64,000 bases of DNA from contig NZ_JANJZK010000005.1 of the NCBI RefSeq assembly GCF_024623185.1, forward strand, positions 62,001 through 126,000. The letters run 5' to 3'. Both the position numbers and the translations under genes were made by a program. The notes beneath the pieces were generated by a model. It was given only the letters and a program-made list of their open reading frames with translations, ran no database searches and was not told the DNA's origin. The DNA is from Anaerofustis stercorihominis. GTDB lineage: Bacteria > Bacillota > Clostridia > Eubacteriales > Anaerofustaceae. Shown here piece by piece: positions 1 to 7,256 of the stretch (the first letter of the stretch is position 1; each line of letters begins with the position of its first letter).

Positions 1-436
1 TATCACCCATATCCATATTTGTAAATAAATCAACAACTTCTCCCAAAACTCTTTTATCAAGGTCGGGACTTGCATAGCTTTTCGGTAAAACATTTTTTAA
101 GGTTTTATTTTCCTTTTCTATTATATCCATGGCTTCATCAATAACGCTTCCTATTTTAGGTGTATGTGCATGCTTAGCAATATTATCCCACCTTGCTTCT
201 TCGGGAACAAAGAAAACATTTTCCATTATATAAGCATCCTTATCGTCTTCAAAGCCCTCTCCCTCCTCAACAAGTTCATTGTATCTGTTTTCAAATGCAC
301 TTGATATGTAACGAAGGAAAATAAGCCCTACTATTACTTTTCTATATTCAGCGGCGGGAATATGTCCCCAAAGAACACAAGCTGCATTCCATATTTGTTT
401 TTCAAATCCTAAATTTGCATTATTGATTTCTGACAT
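1..436 (-). CDS. hsdM: Type I restriction-modification methyltransferase subunit HsdM, N-terminal part (cut by window edge)
   Basis: This is the first 145 codons of a gene that runs off the left edge. The protein begins MSEINNANLGFEKQIWNAAC and continues with VLWGHIPAAEYRKVIVGLIFLRY, the helical N-terminal domain typical of HsdM, the adenine methyltransferase subunit of type I restriction-modification enzymes. The catalytic domain with the NPPF/Y motif lies outside the window, so activity cannot be judged. The start at 436 is supported by AGGAG seven bases upstream. hsdS and hsdR would be expected further left. The family call is firm from the N-terminal domain; the subtype is not determined. 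Confidence 0.85.
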   Translation of the reverse strand, partial: MSEINNANLGFEKQIWNAACVLWGHIPAAEYRKVIVGLIFLRYISSAFENRYNELVEEGEGFEDDKDAYIMENVFFVPEEARWDNIAKHAHTPKIGSVIDEAMDIIEKENKTLKNVLPKSYASPDLDKRVLGEVVDLFTNMDMGD

Positions 437-520
437 TTTATATCTCCTAAAAATAAATTACATATTTATAAAACTTTCGATAAATTCTATTTAATTATAT
501 CATATTTTTTACTATAATAA

Positions 521-548
521 ACAAAAAAGCCGTGATATAACACGGCTT
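521..548 (-). terminator. Rho-independent terminator of tex
   Basis: The perfect stem AAGCCGTG/CACGGCTT (527-534 and 541-548) has a 6-base loop and is followed on the minus strand by a run of T. It starts four bases past the tex stop codon. Confidence 0.85.
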
Positions 549-552
549 GATT

Positions 553-2697
553 TTACCTTATCATCGAAAGTGAAATCCTATTCTTATCTTTATTTACATC
601 TAAAACCGTCACTTCAACTATATCCCCCGTCTTTAATATATCGCTTGGATGTTTTATGAATGTATTTGATATTTGAGATATATGAACCAGACCGTCCTGA
701 TGAACTCCGATATCAACGAATGCTCCGAAATCCACGACATTCCTAACCGTTCCTTTTAATTTCATTCCCACTATCAAATCTTCCATTTCCAAAACATCGC
801 TTCTCAGTATCGGAGCAGGTATGTCTTCTCTTGGGTCTCTGCCCGGTTTGATGAGTTCTTTTAAAATATCCTTGAGTGTCGGGATACCTATTTCACATTT
901 TTCCGCTATATCACCTAAACCTATCTTTTTAGCTTTTTCTTCCAAATCGGATATGTTATCGGTATTTATCTCTTTTAAAGTATGCCCTGTCAGTTCCAGT
1001 ACCTTTTTAGCCGCTTTATAAGTCTCCGGATGTACTCCGGAATTATCCAATGGATTTGAACTCTCCGCAACTCTTAGGAAGCCCGCACATTGTTCATAAG
1101 ACTTTTTACCAAGTTTAGGGACTTTTAAAAGCTCGGAACGTTTATTATATATCCCATTTTCTTCTCTGTAAGTGACTATATTCTTAGCTACAGCACTGCT
1201 TATCCCCGCAACATATTCAAGCAAAGAGACAGAAGCTGTATTAAGATCCACACCTACGCTGTTTACAACGCTTTCTACCACGCCTGTCAATGCTTCATTG
1301 AGTCTCGCCTTTGGCATATCGTGCTGATACTGACCCACACCGATACTCTTCGGATCTATTTTAACAAGCTCTGCGAGAGGGTCCTGAAGCCTTCTTGCAA
1401 TAGATACTGCACTCCTTAGTGCTACATCGAAATCAGGAAACTCTTTCGCCGCAAGTTTTGAAGCGGAGTATACCGAAGCACCAGCTTCGTTTACTATCAT
1501 GTAAGCTACGTCCGTTCCCTTTATCGTATCGGCTACAAATTTCTCAGATTCCCTTGAGGCAGTCCCGTTCCCGATAGATATTATCTCTACGTTATACTTA
1601 GCTATCAAGGCTTTTATTATCTTTTCCGATTCTTCTATTTTATTATGAGGAGGAGTAGGATATATAACTGTAGTATCCAATACCTTACCCGTACCGTCTA
1701 CGACCGCAATTTTACAACCCGTTCTGTAAGCAGGGTCTAAGCCTAAAGTCACTTTGTTTTTTACCGGAGGCTGCATTAAAAGCTGTCTTAGGTTAGTAGA
1801 GAAAGTCTTTATTGCTGATTCGTTGGCAGTATCTGTCAAATCATTTCTGATTTCTCTTTCTATAGAAGGAAATAATAGTCTGTCAAAAGCGTCGATACAT
1901 GTATCTATAATATATTTATATGCACTGCTTTTGTGGTTTTTAACGATATGCTTATGGATTATATATAGAGCTTGTTCTTTATCTACGCTTATCCCCACTT
2001 TTAAGAAGCCTTCTTTTTCGCCTCTGTTAAGTGCAAGTACTTTATGTCCAGCAAGTTTTTTGATACCTTCGCTGAAATCGTAGTAGGTGGCGTAAACACT
2101 GTCTTCATCTTTAGCGTTTTTACTTGCTATTTTTCCTCTTTGACGTACAAATTGCTTCAATTCTTTTCTTATACTTGCATCATCGGAAATACTTTCCGCG
2201 ATTATATCAAGAGCACCTTTTATGGCTTCTTCTTCGTTATTTACGCCTTTTTCTTCATTGATATAATCTTTTGCAAGTTCAGTGATATCACCTAAGTCTG
2301 CCTTTTGAGAAATTATCAAGTCCGATAAAGGTTCCAGTCCTTTTTCCTTTGCAATGGAAGCTCTGGTCTTTCTCTTTGGTTTATATGGTCTGTATAAGTC
2401 TTCTACCTCTGAAAGCGTCTTTGCGTCATCTATGGATTTTTCAAGTTCTACTGTCAGCTTTTCCAAAGAAGCAATAGATTTTTTGACTTCCTCTTTTCTT
2501 TCATTTAAGTTTATCAAGTAATTTAGTCTGTCTGTTATCTCTCTAAGGAGCTGATCGTCCATAGAACCTGTCAGTTCTTTACGATACCTTGCTATAAAAG
2601 GAACTGTATCCCCTTTGTTTAAAAGTTCAATAACATTTTCAATATGTTTTTTGTTTTGATTAAATTCACTTGCTAAAGTTTCAATTATCTGCTGCAT
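553..2697 (-). CDS. tex: Tex-family RNA-binding protein (S1 domain transcription accessory protein)
   Basis: A 714-residue, full-length Tex protein. The N-terminal helical Tex_N region holds GDTVPFIARYRKE near residue 30. A YqgF/RNase-H-like domain starts near residue 320 (LGLDPAYRTGCKIAVVDG). Helix-hairpin-helix motifs follow around 480-560. A C-terminal S1 domain covers about 640-712 (GTVRNVVDFGAFVDIGVHQDG). Tex binds RNA and is linked to transcription and ribosome-associated stress functions; its exact role remains unsettled in the family. The gene stands alone: hsdM lies downstream beyond a strong terminator and an empty 800 bp stretch lies upstream. The start is the first Met (MQQIIETLASEFNQNKKHIE), which matches the family N-terminus. 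Confidence 0.95.
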   Translation of the reverse strand: MQQIIETLASEFNQNKKHIENVIELLNKGDTVPFIARYRKELTGSMDDQLLREITDRLNYLINLNERKEEVKKSIASLEKLTVELEKSIDDAKTLSEVEDLYRPYKPKRKTRASIAKEKGLEPLSDLIISQKADLGDITELAKDYINEEKGVNNEEEAIKGALDIIAESISDDASIRKELKQFVRQRGKIASKNAKDEDSVYATYYDFSEGIKKLAGHKVLALNRGEKEGFLKVGISVDKEQALYIIHKHIVKNHKSSAYKYIIDTCIDAFDRLLFPSIEREIRNDLTDTANESAIKTFSTNLRQLLMQPPVKNKVTLGLDPAYRTGCKIAVVDGTGKVLDTTVIYPTPPHNKIEESEKIIKALIAKYNVEIISIGNGTASRESEKFVADTIKGTDVAYMIVNEAGASVYSASKLAAKEFPDFDVALRSAVSIARRLQDPLAELVKIDPKSIGVGQYQHDMPKARLNEALTGVVESVVNSVGVDLNTASVSLLEYVAGISSAVAKNIVTYREENGIYNKRSELLKVPKLGKKSYEQCAGFLRVAESSNPLDNSGVHPETYKAAKKVLELTGHTLKEINTDNISDLEEKAKKIGLGDIAEKCEIGIPTLKDILKELIKPGRDPREDIPAPILRSDVLEMEDLIVGMKLKGTVRNVVDFGAFVDIGVHQDGLVHISQISNTFIKHPSDILKTGDIVEVTVLDVNKDKNRISLSMIR

Positions 2698-3500
2698 TTT
2701 ATACCTCTTTATTTAATATTATTACTTCACTAAATAAATATTTTGTGAAGTGTATGCTCTATTTTATAATAAGTAATAATTTATAAATTTATTTATTCCA
2801 AGATTATTATATTCTATTTTTAATATTTGATAATTATTTTCCTACCAAATATCTGTTTTTAAATGTAATTTTAAAAACTCTTATTTTTTACAAATAACCT
2901 TTTCTACTCTTCCCTATTTTTACTAAATATTGTTTTTGTTAATTCGTAATTTATTTAATTTCTTTATTATATAGTAATTTACGTACCCTAACATTTTAGA
3001 ATTAATTGAATATCTTCTCTCAGAGTAACACAATCAACTATATTTTAAACGTTCTTTTTAAAACAGTTTAACGCTTTTATTTTTTGGATTTTAGTATAAA
3101 AAGCTATTTTATATATTAGAAATAATCAATAAAGAACATTCACATTTTTCTTTAAGCATAGTAAATTGATCAATAGTCATAAAAATTATCTACCTAAAAA
3201 AGTAATTGCTATTATCTTTAAAATTTATTTCTTTATACTAACTAAATAGTTATTTTATATAATTAGTATAAGGAATAATACCATAGTTGATTTAATATTC
3301 CTTGCATTAAGCCTCTGTGCCTCGCTATAACATCATTTAACCGCTTTTGCATAGATATCGAATTAAAAATTTAATAAAATCTAAACGTTCTTTAACACAT
3401 TAAATAATATAATTTTTAGTTTCTATGCTATGGATATATAGGCAATGCTTAATCTTTGATATAAGTTATTTTTATTTTAAAATAAAAATAATTTACCTTA
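2698..3500. other. Gene-free AT-rich intergenic stretch
   Basis: About 800 bases between the start of tex and the end of azlD contain no reading frame with coding character, no tRNA and no convincing terminator. Only short runs such as AAACGTTCTTT occur twice (near 3047 and 3380). It may be a decayed gene, but I see no remnant that translates sensibly. Confidence 0.5.
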
Positions 3501-3842
3501 TTACACAAAAACCGCCTGAACCAATATCATATACACTATTGTAGAACCGAATATGCTTATAAAGTTATTTCTCTTCCATATGTGAAGTCCCACTGCTAAA
3601 ATTACTCCTATTATTTCGGGGATACCGTAAGGATAAACTATTAACGACATATCCTTTAAGCAGTACACCAAAAGCATTATCATCATAGCCGGAGGAAGGA
3701 CTTTACCTAAATATAGTATAGTATCGCCGGGTTTCTTATCTTTTCCCGAGAAAAGGACAAAAGGGACAGCTCTTGTTATAAATGTAATGATACACATGAT
3801 CCCAATCGCCAAGAGCCCTTGAATCAATGTATACTTATTCAT
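3501..3842 (-). CDS. azlD: AzlD-family branched-chain amino acid exporter small subunit
   Basis: A 113-residue membrane protein with about four hydrophobic segments. The sequence TFITRAVPFVLF near residue 20 is characteristic of AzlD. AzlD pairs with AzlC to export branched-chain amino acids and their analogues across the cytoplasmic membrane. Its start overlaps the end of azlC by 8 bp, which indicates translational coupling in one operon. Length is normal for the family. Confidence 0.9.
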   Translation of the reverse strand: MNKYTLIQGLLAIGIMCIITFITRAVPFVLFSGKDKKPGDTILYLGKVLPPAMMIMLLVYCLKDMSLIVYPYGIPEIIGVILAVGLHIWKRNNFISIFGSTIVYMILVQAVFV

Positions 3843-4539
3843 CCAGTATCCCCTCCTTTTCTTCCCTTTTCTTATCTAATAATAAAAGAGTTATTATCCC
3901 TATGATTGCCGGTATCATCATATTATCAGCACCGAAAATAACAAGTGATAGGATACCGCAAAAACCTCCTATGAAAACAGGAGTCTTGTCTTTTAAATTC
4001 ATCCACTGTTCTACACATAATACACAAAATAAGGCTATCATGGCAAATGAAACCCCGTTGGTATTGATATTTATGATAGAGCCTATAGTCGCACCCAGTA
4101 TAGAGCCTATTATCCAGTAACTCTGGTCTAAGATACTTATGTAAAAATAATATTTTTCCTTGTCATGTTTCACACTCTCCGGAACGGTGGAAGAAGTCAA
4201 AAGTGCATATGTCTCATCTGTCAAGGCAAATATCATATATAACTTTTTAAAGAAACTTATACCTTTGAAAGGTTCGATTAAAGAAAGTCCGTAGACCATA
4301 TGTCTGAAATTCACGAAAAAGCTCATCAGAGCAACACTTATAAGGCTCATGCCGCCTTGAAACATAACGACTGCAAGATACTGAAGAGTTCCCGCATATA
4401 TGGTAAGGGACATTCCCCCTGCCCAAATAAAATTAAGACCGATGCTTTGTATCATCAGTCCGAATGCAAAACCAATGGATAGATATCCAAGAAGTACCGG
4501 CATAGTAACCTTAAATGCCTCTTTAAATGTCTTATTCAT
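3835..4539 (-). CDS. azlC: AzlC-family branched-chain amino acid exporter large subunit
   Basis: A 234-residue polytopic protein with the AzlC signature near the N-terminus (PVLLGYLSIGFAFGLM, residues 14-29) and a central NFRHMVYGLSL segment, where family members carry a conserved NxRH motif. It is the larger subunit of the AzlCD amino acid exporter. It is the first gene of a two-gene operon with azlD. No Lrp-type azlB regulator is next to it; the gene upstream is a divergent recombinase. Azaleucine-type export is known for the family, while the substrate here is inferred. Confidence 0.92.
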   Translation of the reverse strand: MNKTFKEAFKVTMPVLLGYLSIGFAFGLMIQSIGLNFIWAGGMSLTIYAGTLQYLAVVMFQGGMSLISVALMSFFVNFRHMVYGLSLIEPFKGISFFKKLYMIFALTDETYALLTSSTVPESVKHDKEKYYFYISILDQSYWIIGSILGATIGSIININTNGVSFAMIALFCVLCVEQWMNLKDKTPVFIGGFCGILSLVIFGADNMMIPAIIGIITLLLLDKKREEKEGILDE

Positions 4540-4652
4540 TCTACACCCCTAATACTATCAATTTATCAAACTTTTACCATTATACCACATAAAACTTTGA
4601 ATTTTAAGAGGATTGTAATATAATTAGATATATTATTTATATAGGAGTTAAC

Positions 4653-5714
4653 ATGGCCGATTATACAAAAGAAGTCTCAAACAAACTTAATATAAAACTG
4701 AGAGAAGAAATAAAAGAGCTTCCAAGCTTTGCAAATGCATTCTTCAGAGGTATAACAAACAACACCTCCATAAAGACAAGGATTGCATACGCTATGGATA
4801 TTAAAATCTTCTTTGAATATCTGATAGAAAATCATCCCCTATTCACTCATTTAAAAGATATAAAAGATATTTCTCTGAGTGATTTGGATAATATAAAAGC
4901 AGTGGATTTGGAAGACTTTACCGAATATCTCTCATATTACACAAAAGAACATTATAAGAATGAGAACAGTAAAGTCCAGCTTTCCAATTCCAACAGAGGA
5001 AAAATGAGGAAACTTTCAACTCTTCGTTCTTTCTATAAATACTATTTTAAGAAAGAAATGATAAAGACAAACCCGACTGTCCTCGTTGACCTTCCGAAGA
5101 ACTATGAAAAGCCTATCATTAGGCTGGAACCGAACGAAGTGGCTAACCTTTTGGATGAAATAGAAAGCGGAAAAAGCCTTACTCCCGCCCAGCTTAAATA
5201 TCATAACAAAACCAAAGTAAGAGACTTAGCCATCGTAACGCTTCTTGTCGGTACGGGTATACGTATAAGCGAATGTGTGGGACTGAATGTAAACGACGTG
5301 GATTTTGACAATGACAGCTTTGTTGTTACCAGAAAAGGCGGAAACAAAGCCATACTTTATATGCCTGAAGAAGTAAGAGAAGCTCTGCTGAGATATTTAA
5401 AAGAGACAAGAGACAAAATTGATACGGAGGAAAGTGCCCTATTCTTATCCCTTCAAAATAAAAGGATGACTCAAAGCAGCATACAAAAGATGTTAAAGAA
5501 GTATACGAAGATAGTGGTACCCCTTAAAAATATCTCACCCCATAAACTTAGAAGTACCTACGGGACCAATCTATATAAGGAAACGGGAGATATATATCTT
5601 GTGGCAGATGTTCTCGGTCATAAAGATGTCAATACAACCAAGAAACATTACGCGGCAATAGAAGAAGAAAGAAGAAAAATAGCGGCAAGAGTAACCAAAT
5701 TAAGAGATGATTAA
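4653..5714 (+). CDS. Tyrosine recombinase of the Xer family
   Basis: A 353-residue site-specific recombinase. An N-terminal SAM-like core-binding domain (about 25-140) is followed by the catalytic domain (about 155-345). All six catalytic residues are visible: R204 (GTGIRISE), K228 (RKGGNK), H297 and R300 (SPHKLRSTYGT), H323 (LGHKD) and nucleophile Y333 (KKHYAAI). It is longer than XerC/XerD (about 300 residues) and matches the size of the single-recombinase XerS type, so it may resolve chromosome dimers alone. The start is preceded by AGGAG. It stands as a single gene with its own terminator, and an unusual inverted-repeat cluster follows it (5780-5867). A mobile-element integrase is possible but no cargo or attachment site was seen. 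Confidence 0.88.
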   Translation: MADYTKEVSNKLNIKLREEIKELPSFANAFFRGITNNTSIKTRIAYAMDIKIFFEYLIENHPLFTHLKDIKDISLSDLDNIKAVDLEDFTEYLSYYTKEHYKNENSKVQLSNSNRGKMRKLSTLRSFYKYYFKKEMIKTNPTVLVDLPKNYEKPIIRLEPNEVANLLDEIESGKSLTPAQLKYHNKTKVRDLAIVTLLVGTGIRISECVGLNVNDVDFDNDSFVVTRKGGNKAILYMPEEVREALLRYLKETRDKIDTEESALFLSLQNKRMTQSSIQKMLKKYTKIVVPLKNISPHKLRSTYGTNLYKETGDIYLVADVLGHKDVNTTKKHYAAIEEERRKIAARVTKLRDD

Positions 5715-5717
5715 ACT

Positions 5718-5744
5718 AAAAAAGACCCGGGTAAGGTCTTTTTT
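5718..5744 (+). terminator. Terminator of the xer gene
   Basis: The stem AAAAAAGACC/GGTCTTTTTT (5718-5727 and 5735-5744) begins three bases after the stop codon and ends in a T run. Confidence 0.85.
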
Positions 5745-5779
5745 AGCGTTTACTATTGATTGATAATTTATATATTACC

Positions 5780-5867
5780 CATATATTAAAGAATATATGA
5801 GGAGTGGGCTATTATATTCGAACAAAAATCAGTTTAATAAACATATGTTTACATCATATGTTCGAAT
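5780..5867. repeat. Cluster of three inverted repeats between xer and yneA
   Basis: Three dyads lie in a convergent intergenic region. First, CATATATT/AATATATG (5780-5787 and 5792-5799) around a 4-base centre. Second, an outer pair ATTCGAACA (5816-5824) and TGTTCGAAT (5859-5867). Third, the palindrome AAACATATGTTT (5839-5850) inside the outer pair. None has a following T tract on either strand, so they do not look like terminators. The central palindrome fits the loose LexA pattern RAACNNNNGTTY, but no promoter faces it. A recombinase target is an alternative. Confidence 0.6.
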
Positions 5868-5896
5868 GATATATCAAAAAAAAATAAAATATTAAA

Positions 5897-6244
5897 TTAG
5901 TAAGGAAGTAAAATCCTTTGTCCTACTTCTATAGACTGATTTTCATCTATATTGTTAAGCCTGCCTATTTCATAAATAGTCTGTCTTACGTCAGTATTGT
6001 CATCTGTTATATCCTTGGCTATATCCCATAAGGTATCATTTGCCTGAACAGTATAAACAGGATATGTATCCTGATGTAAAGGCTTTGCTTTAGCGGAATA
6101 GAAGAACGTAGGAACACTTATCAGCACAACTAAAACCAAAACGGATATCATAATCCTTCTTTTTCTTCTTAACGCTCTTTTTCTTTTCGCTCTTTCTATC
6201 CTTCTTTGTTTATTTCTATATACATTGTATTCATAATTTGTCAT
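5897..6244 (-). CDS. yneA: YneA-like LysM cell-division suppressor
   Basis: A 115-residue protein with a very basic N-terminus (about residues 10-30), one membrane segment (about 31-50) and a C-terminal LysM domain (about 63-114, VYTVQANDTLWDIAKDI). This matches YneA, the SOS-induced protein that delays division in Bacillus. A longer frame reaches 6289, but an AAGGAGG site places the start at 6244; the extension would run over the LexA operator and into the -10 box. The gene is divergent from lexA, the arrangement known from Bacillus. A LexA box lies in its leader and another between its -35 and -10. Function is inferred from domain and context. Confidence 0.85.
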   Translation of the reverse strand: MTNYEYNVYRNKQRRIERAKRKRALRRKRRIMISVLVLVVLISVPTFFYSAKAKPLHQDTYPVYTVQANDTLWDIAKDITDDNTDVRQTIYEIGRLNNIDENQSIEVGQRILLPY

Positions 6245-6269
6245 TGTTTCGTCCTCCTTATCGAAATAA

Positions 6270-6281
6270 GAACCTTTGTTC
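6270..6281. promoter_or_regulatory. LexA box in the yneA leader
   Basis: GAACCTTTGTTC matches the Firmicute LexA core GAACNNNNGTTC exactly. It lies just downstream of the yneA -10 box. Confidence 0.85.
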
Positions 6282-6287
6282 GTTATC

Positions 6288-6317
6288 ATTATAGCAAACG
6301 TTCGTTCTATTTGTCAA
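6288..6317 (-). promoter_or_regulatory. yneA promoter with embedded LexA box
   Basis: On the minus strand TTGACA (6312-6317) and TATAAT (6288-6293) are separated by 18 bases. Both hexamers match the sigma-A consensus. A second LexA-like site, GAACGAACGTTT on the minus strand (6296-6307), fills the spacer, so bound LexA would block RNA polymerase. Confidence 0.85.
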
Positions 6318-6347
6318 TATATTTAGAACAAATTTTTGAAAAAGTTA

Positions 6348-6385
6348 GAACATAAGTTTGACATTACCGGAAATTTATGTATAAT
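6348..6385 (+). promoter_or_regulatory. lexA promoter with overlapping LexA box
   Basis: TTGACA (6358-6363) and TATAAT (6380-6385) are 16 bases apart. The LexA box GAACATAAGTTT (6348-6359) overlaps the -35, which indicates autorepression. Confidence 0.82.
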
Positions 6386-6407
6386 ATAATCATAGGAGGT
6401 TAATGTT

Positions 6408-7049
6408 ATGTATAACGATTTAACGAAAATTCAAATTAAAATTTTAGATTTTATTAAAGCTGAATTAAAGGATAAGGGTTATCCCCCTTCAGTAAGAGAA
6501 ATTGGTTCAAATGTGGGTTTAACATCGACCTCATCTGTTCATAATCAATTAAACAATTTAGAAAAAAAAGGTTACATAAAAAGAGGAGTGTCAAAACAAA
6601 GGGCAATAGAAGTAGTAGGGTTTTCTCCTTTTACAAAAGACGAAAATCAAGTGGACGAAGTAAGCTTAGTGGATGACGTAATAAACGTACCTATTATCGG
6701 TAATGTTGCGGCGGGTTATCCCATACTTGCGGAGGAAAATGTGGAAGACACATATCCCCTTCCCAGCTCTTTTGTAGGGAAAAACGAATGTTTTATGCTT
6801 CACGTAAAAGGCGACAGCATGATAAATGCAGGTATACTAAACGGAGATTTGGTTGTAGTAAAAAAACAAAACACCGCAAATGACCATGATATAGTAGTTG
6901 CACTTATCGATGATGAAGCAACGGTAAAGACTTTCTTTAAAGAACAAAACAGAGTAAGGCTACAGCCTGAAAACTCCGTTTATGACCCTATTTATTCCAC
7001 CGATTTAAAGATCCTGGGTAAAGTTATCGGGGTAATGAGAATGCTTTAA
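6408..7049 (+). CDS. lexA: SOS repressor LexA
   Basis: A 213-residue LexA. The winged-helix DNA-binding domain covers about 1-70 (PPSVREIG, TSTSSVHNQLNNLEKKGYI). The S24 self-cleavage domain follows. The scissile bond is A102-G103 in NVAAGYP, and the catalytic dyad is S137 (KGDSM) and K174 (ATVKTFF). LexA represses DNA-damage genes until RecA-ssDNA stimulates its cleavage. The start has AGGAGG eight bases upstream. It is divergent from yneA and carries its own LexA box, so autoregulation is well supported. Confidence 0.97.
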   Translation: MYNDLTKIQIKILDFIKAELKDKGYPPSVREIGSNVGLTSTSSVHNQLNNLEKKGYIKRGVSKQRAIEVVGFSPFTKDENQVDEVSLVDDVINVPIIGNVAAGYPILAEENVEDTYPLPSSFVGKNECFMLHVKGDSMINAGILNGDLVVVKKQNTANDHDIVVALIDDEATVKTFFKEQNRVRLQPENSVYDPIYSTDLKILGKVIGVMRML

Positions 7050-7069
7050 TAACTTTTTTATATAAAGTG

Positions 7070-7094
7070 AAACACCTATTCTAGGTGTTTTTTT
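7070..7094 (+). terminator. Terminator of lexA
   Basis: The stem AAACACCTA/TAGGTGTTT (7070-7078 and 7082-7090) has a 3-base loop and a T run. Confidence 0.85.
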
Positions 7095-7104
7095 ATTAAG
7101 CGAA

Positions 7105-7133
7105 TGTAAACAAAATGTAAAATAATAGTAAAC
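7105..7133 (+). promoter_or_regulatory. Pho-box-like triple direct repeat upstream of the Na/Pi cotransporter
   Basis: TGTAAAC (7105), TGTAAAA (7116) and AGTAAAC (7127) start exactly 11 bases apart. The region ends 17 bases before a -35 box. An 11-bp period of a 6-7 base unit is the known layout of PhoB/PhoP binding sites, and the reverse complement TTTACA resembles the Bacillus PhoP unit. The downstream gene is a phosphate transporter, which fits phosphate-starvation control. No phoPR genes lie in the window. Confidence 0.65.
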
Positions 7134-7150
7134 TATCGGTAAAAATAATC

Positions 7151-7179
7151 TTGATTATAGTCATTTTTTGTCGTATACT
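7151..7179 (+). promoter_or_regulatory. Promoter of the Na/Pi cotransporter gene
   Basis: TTGATT (7151-7156) and TATACT (7174-7179) are separated by 17 bases, just downstream of the Pho-like repeat. Confidence 0.65.
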
Positions 7180-7256
7180 TTAAATAAATAATATTAAAAA
7201 TAGTAATTAATTTGTATTCATATATATAATATTTTAAAATTTAGGGGTATAAGCAT

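Noticed and set aside
4653-5714. The recombinase as the integrase of a genomic island
   Set aside because: No tRNA, attachment repeat, excisionase or cargo was found near it; neighbours are chromosomal-type genes.
5780-5799. Direct call of this dyad as the chromosomal dif site
   Set aside because: It does not match the Gram-positive dif consensus closely enough; kept only as part of an open question about the cluster.
7105-7133. Short direct repeats that could suggest a CRISPR or microsatellite
   Set aside because: Units are only about 7 bp at an 11-bp period, without spacers of 25 bp or more; the layout fits a regulator site instead.
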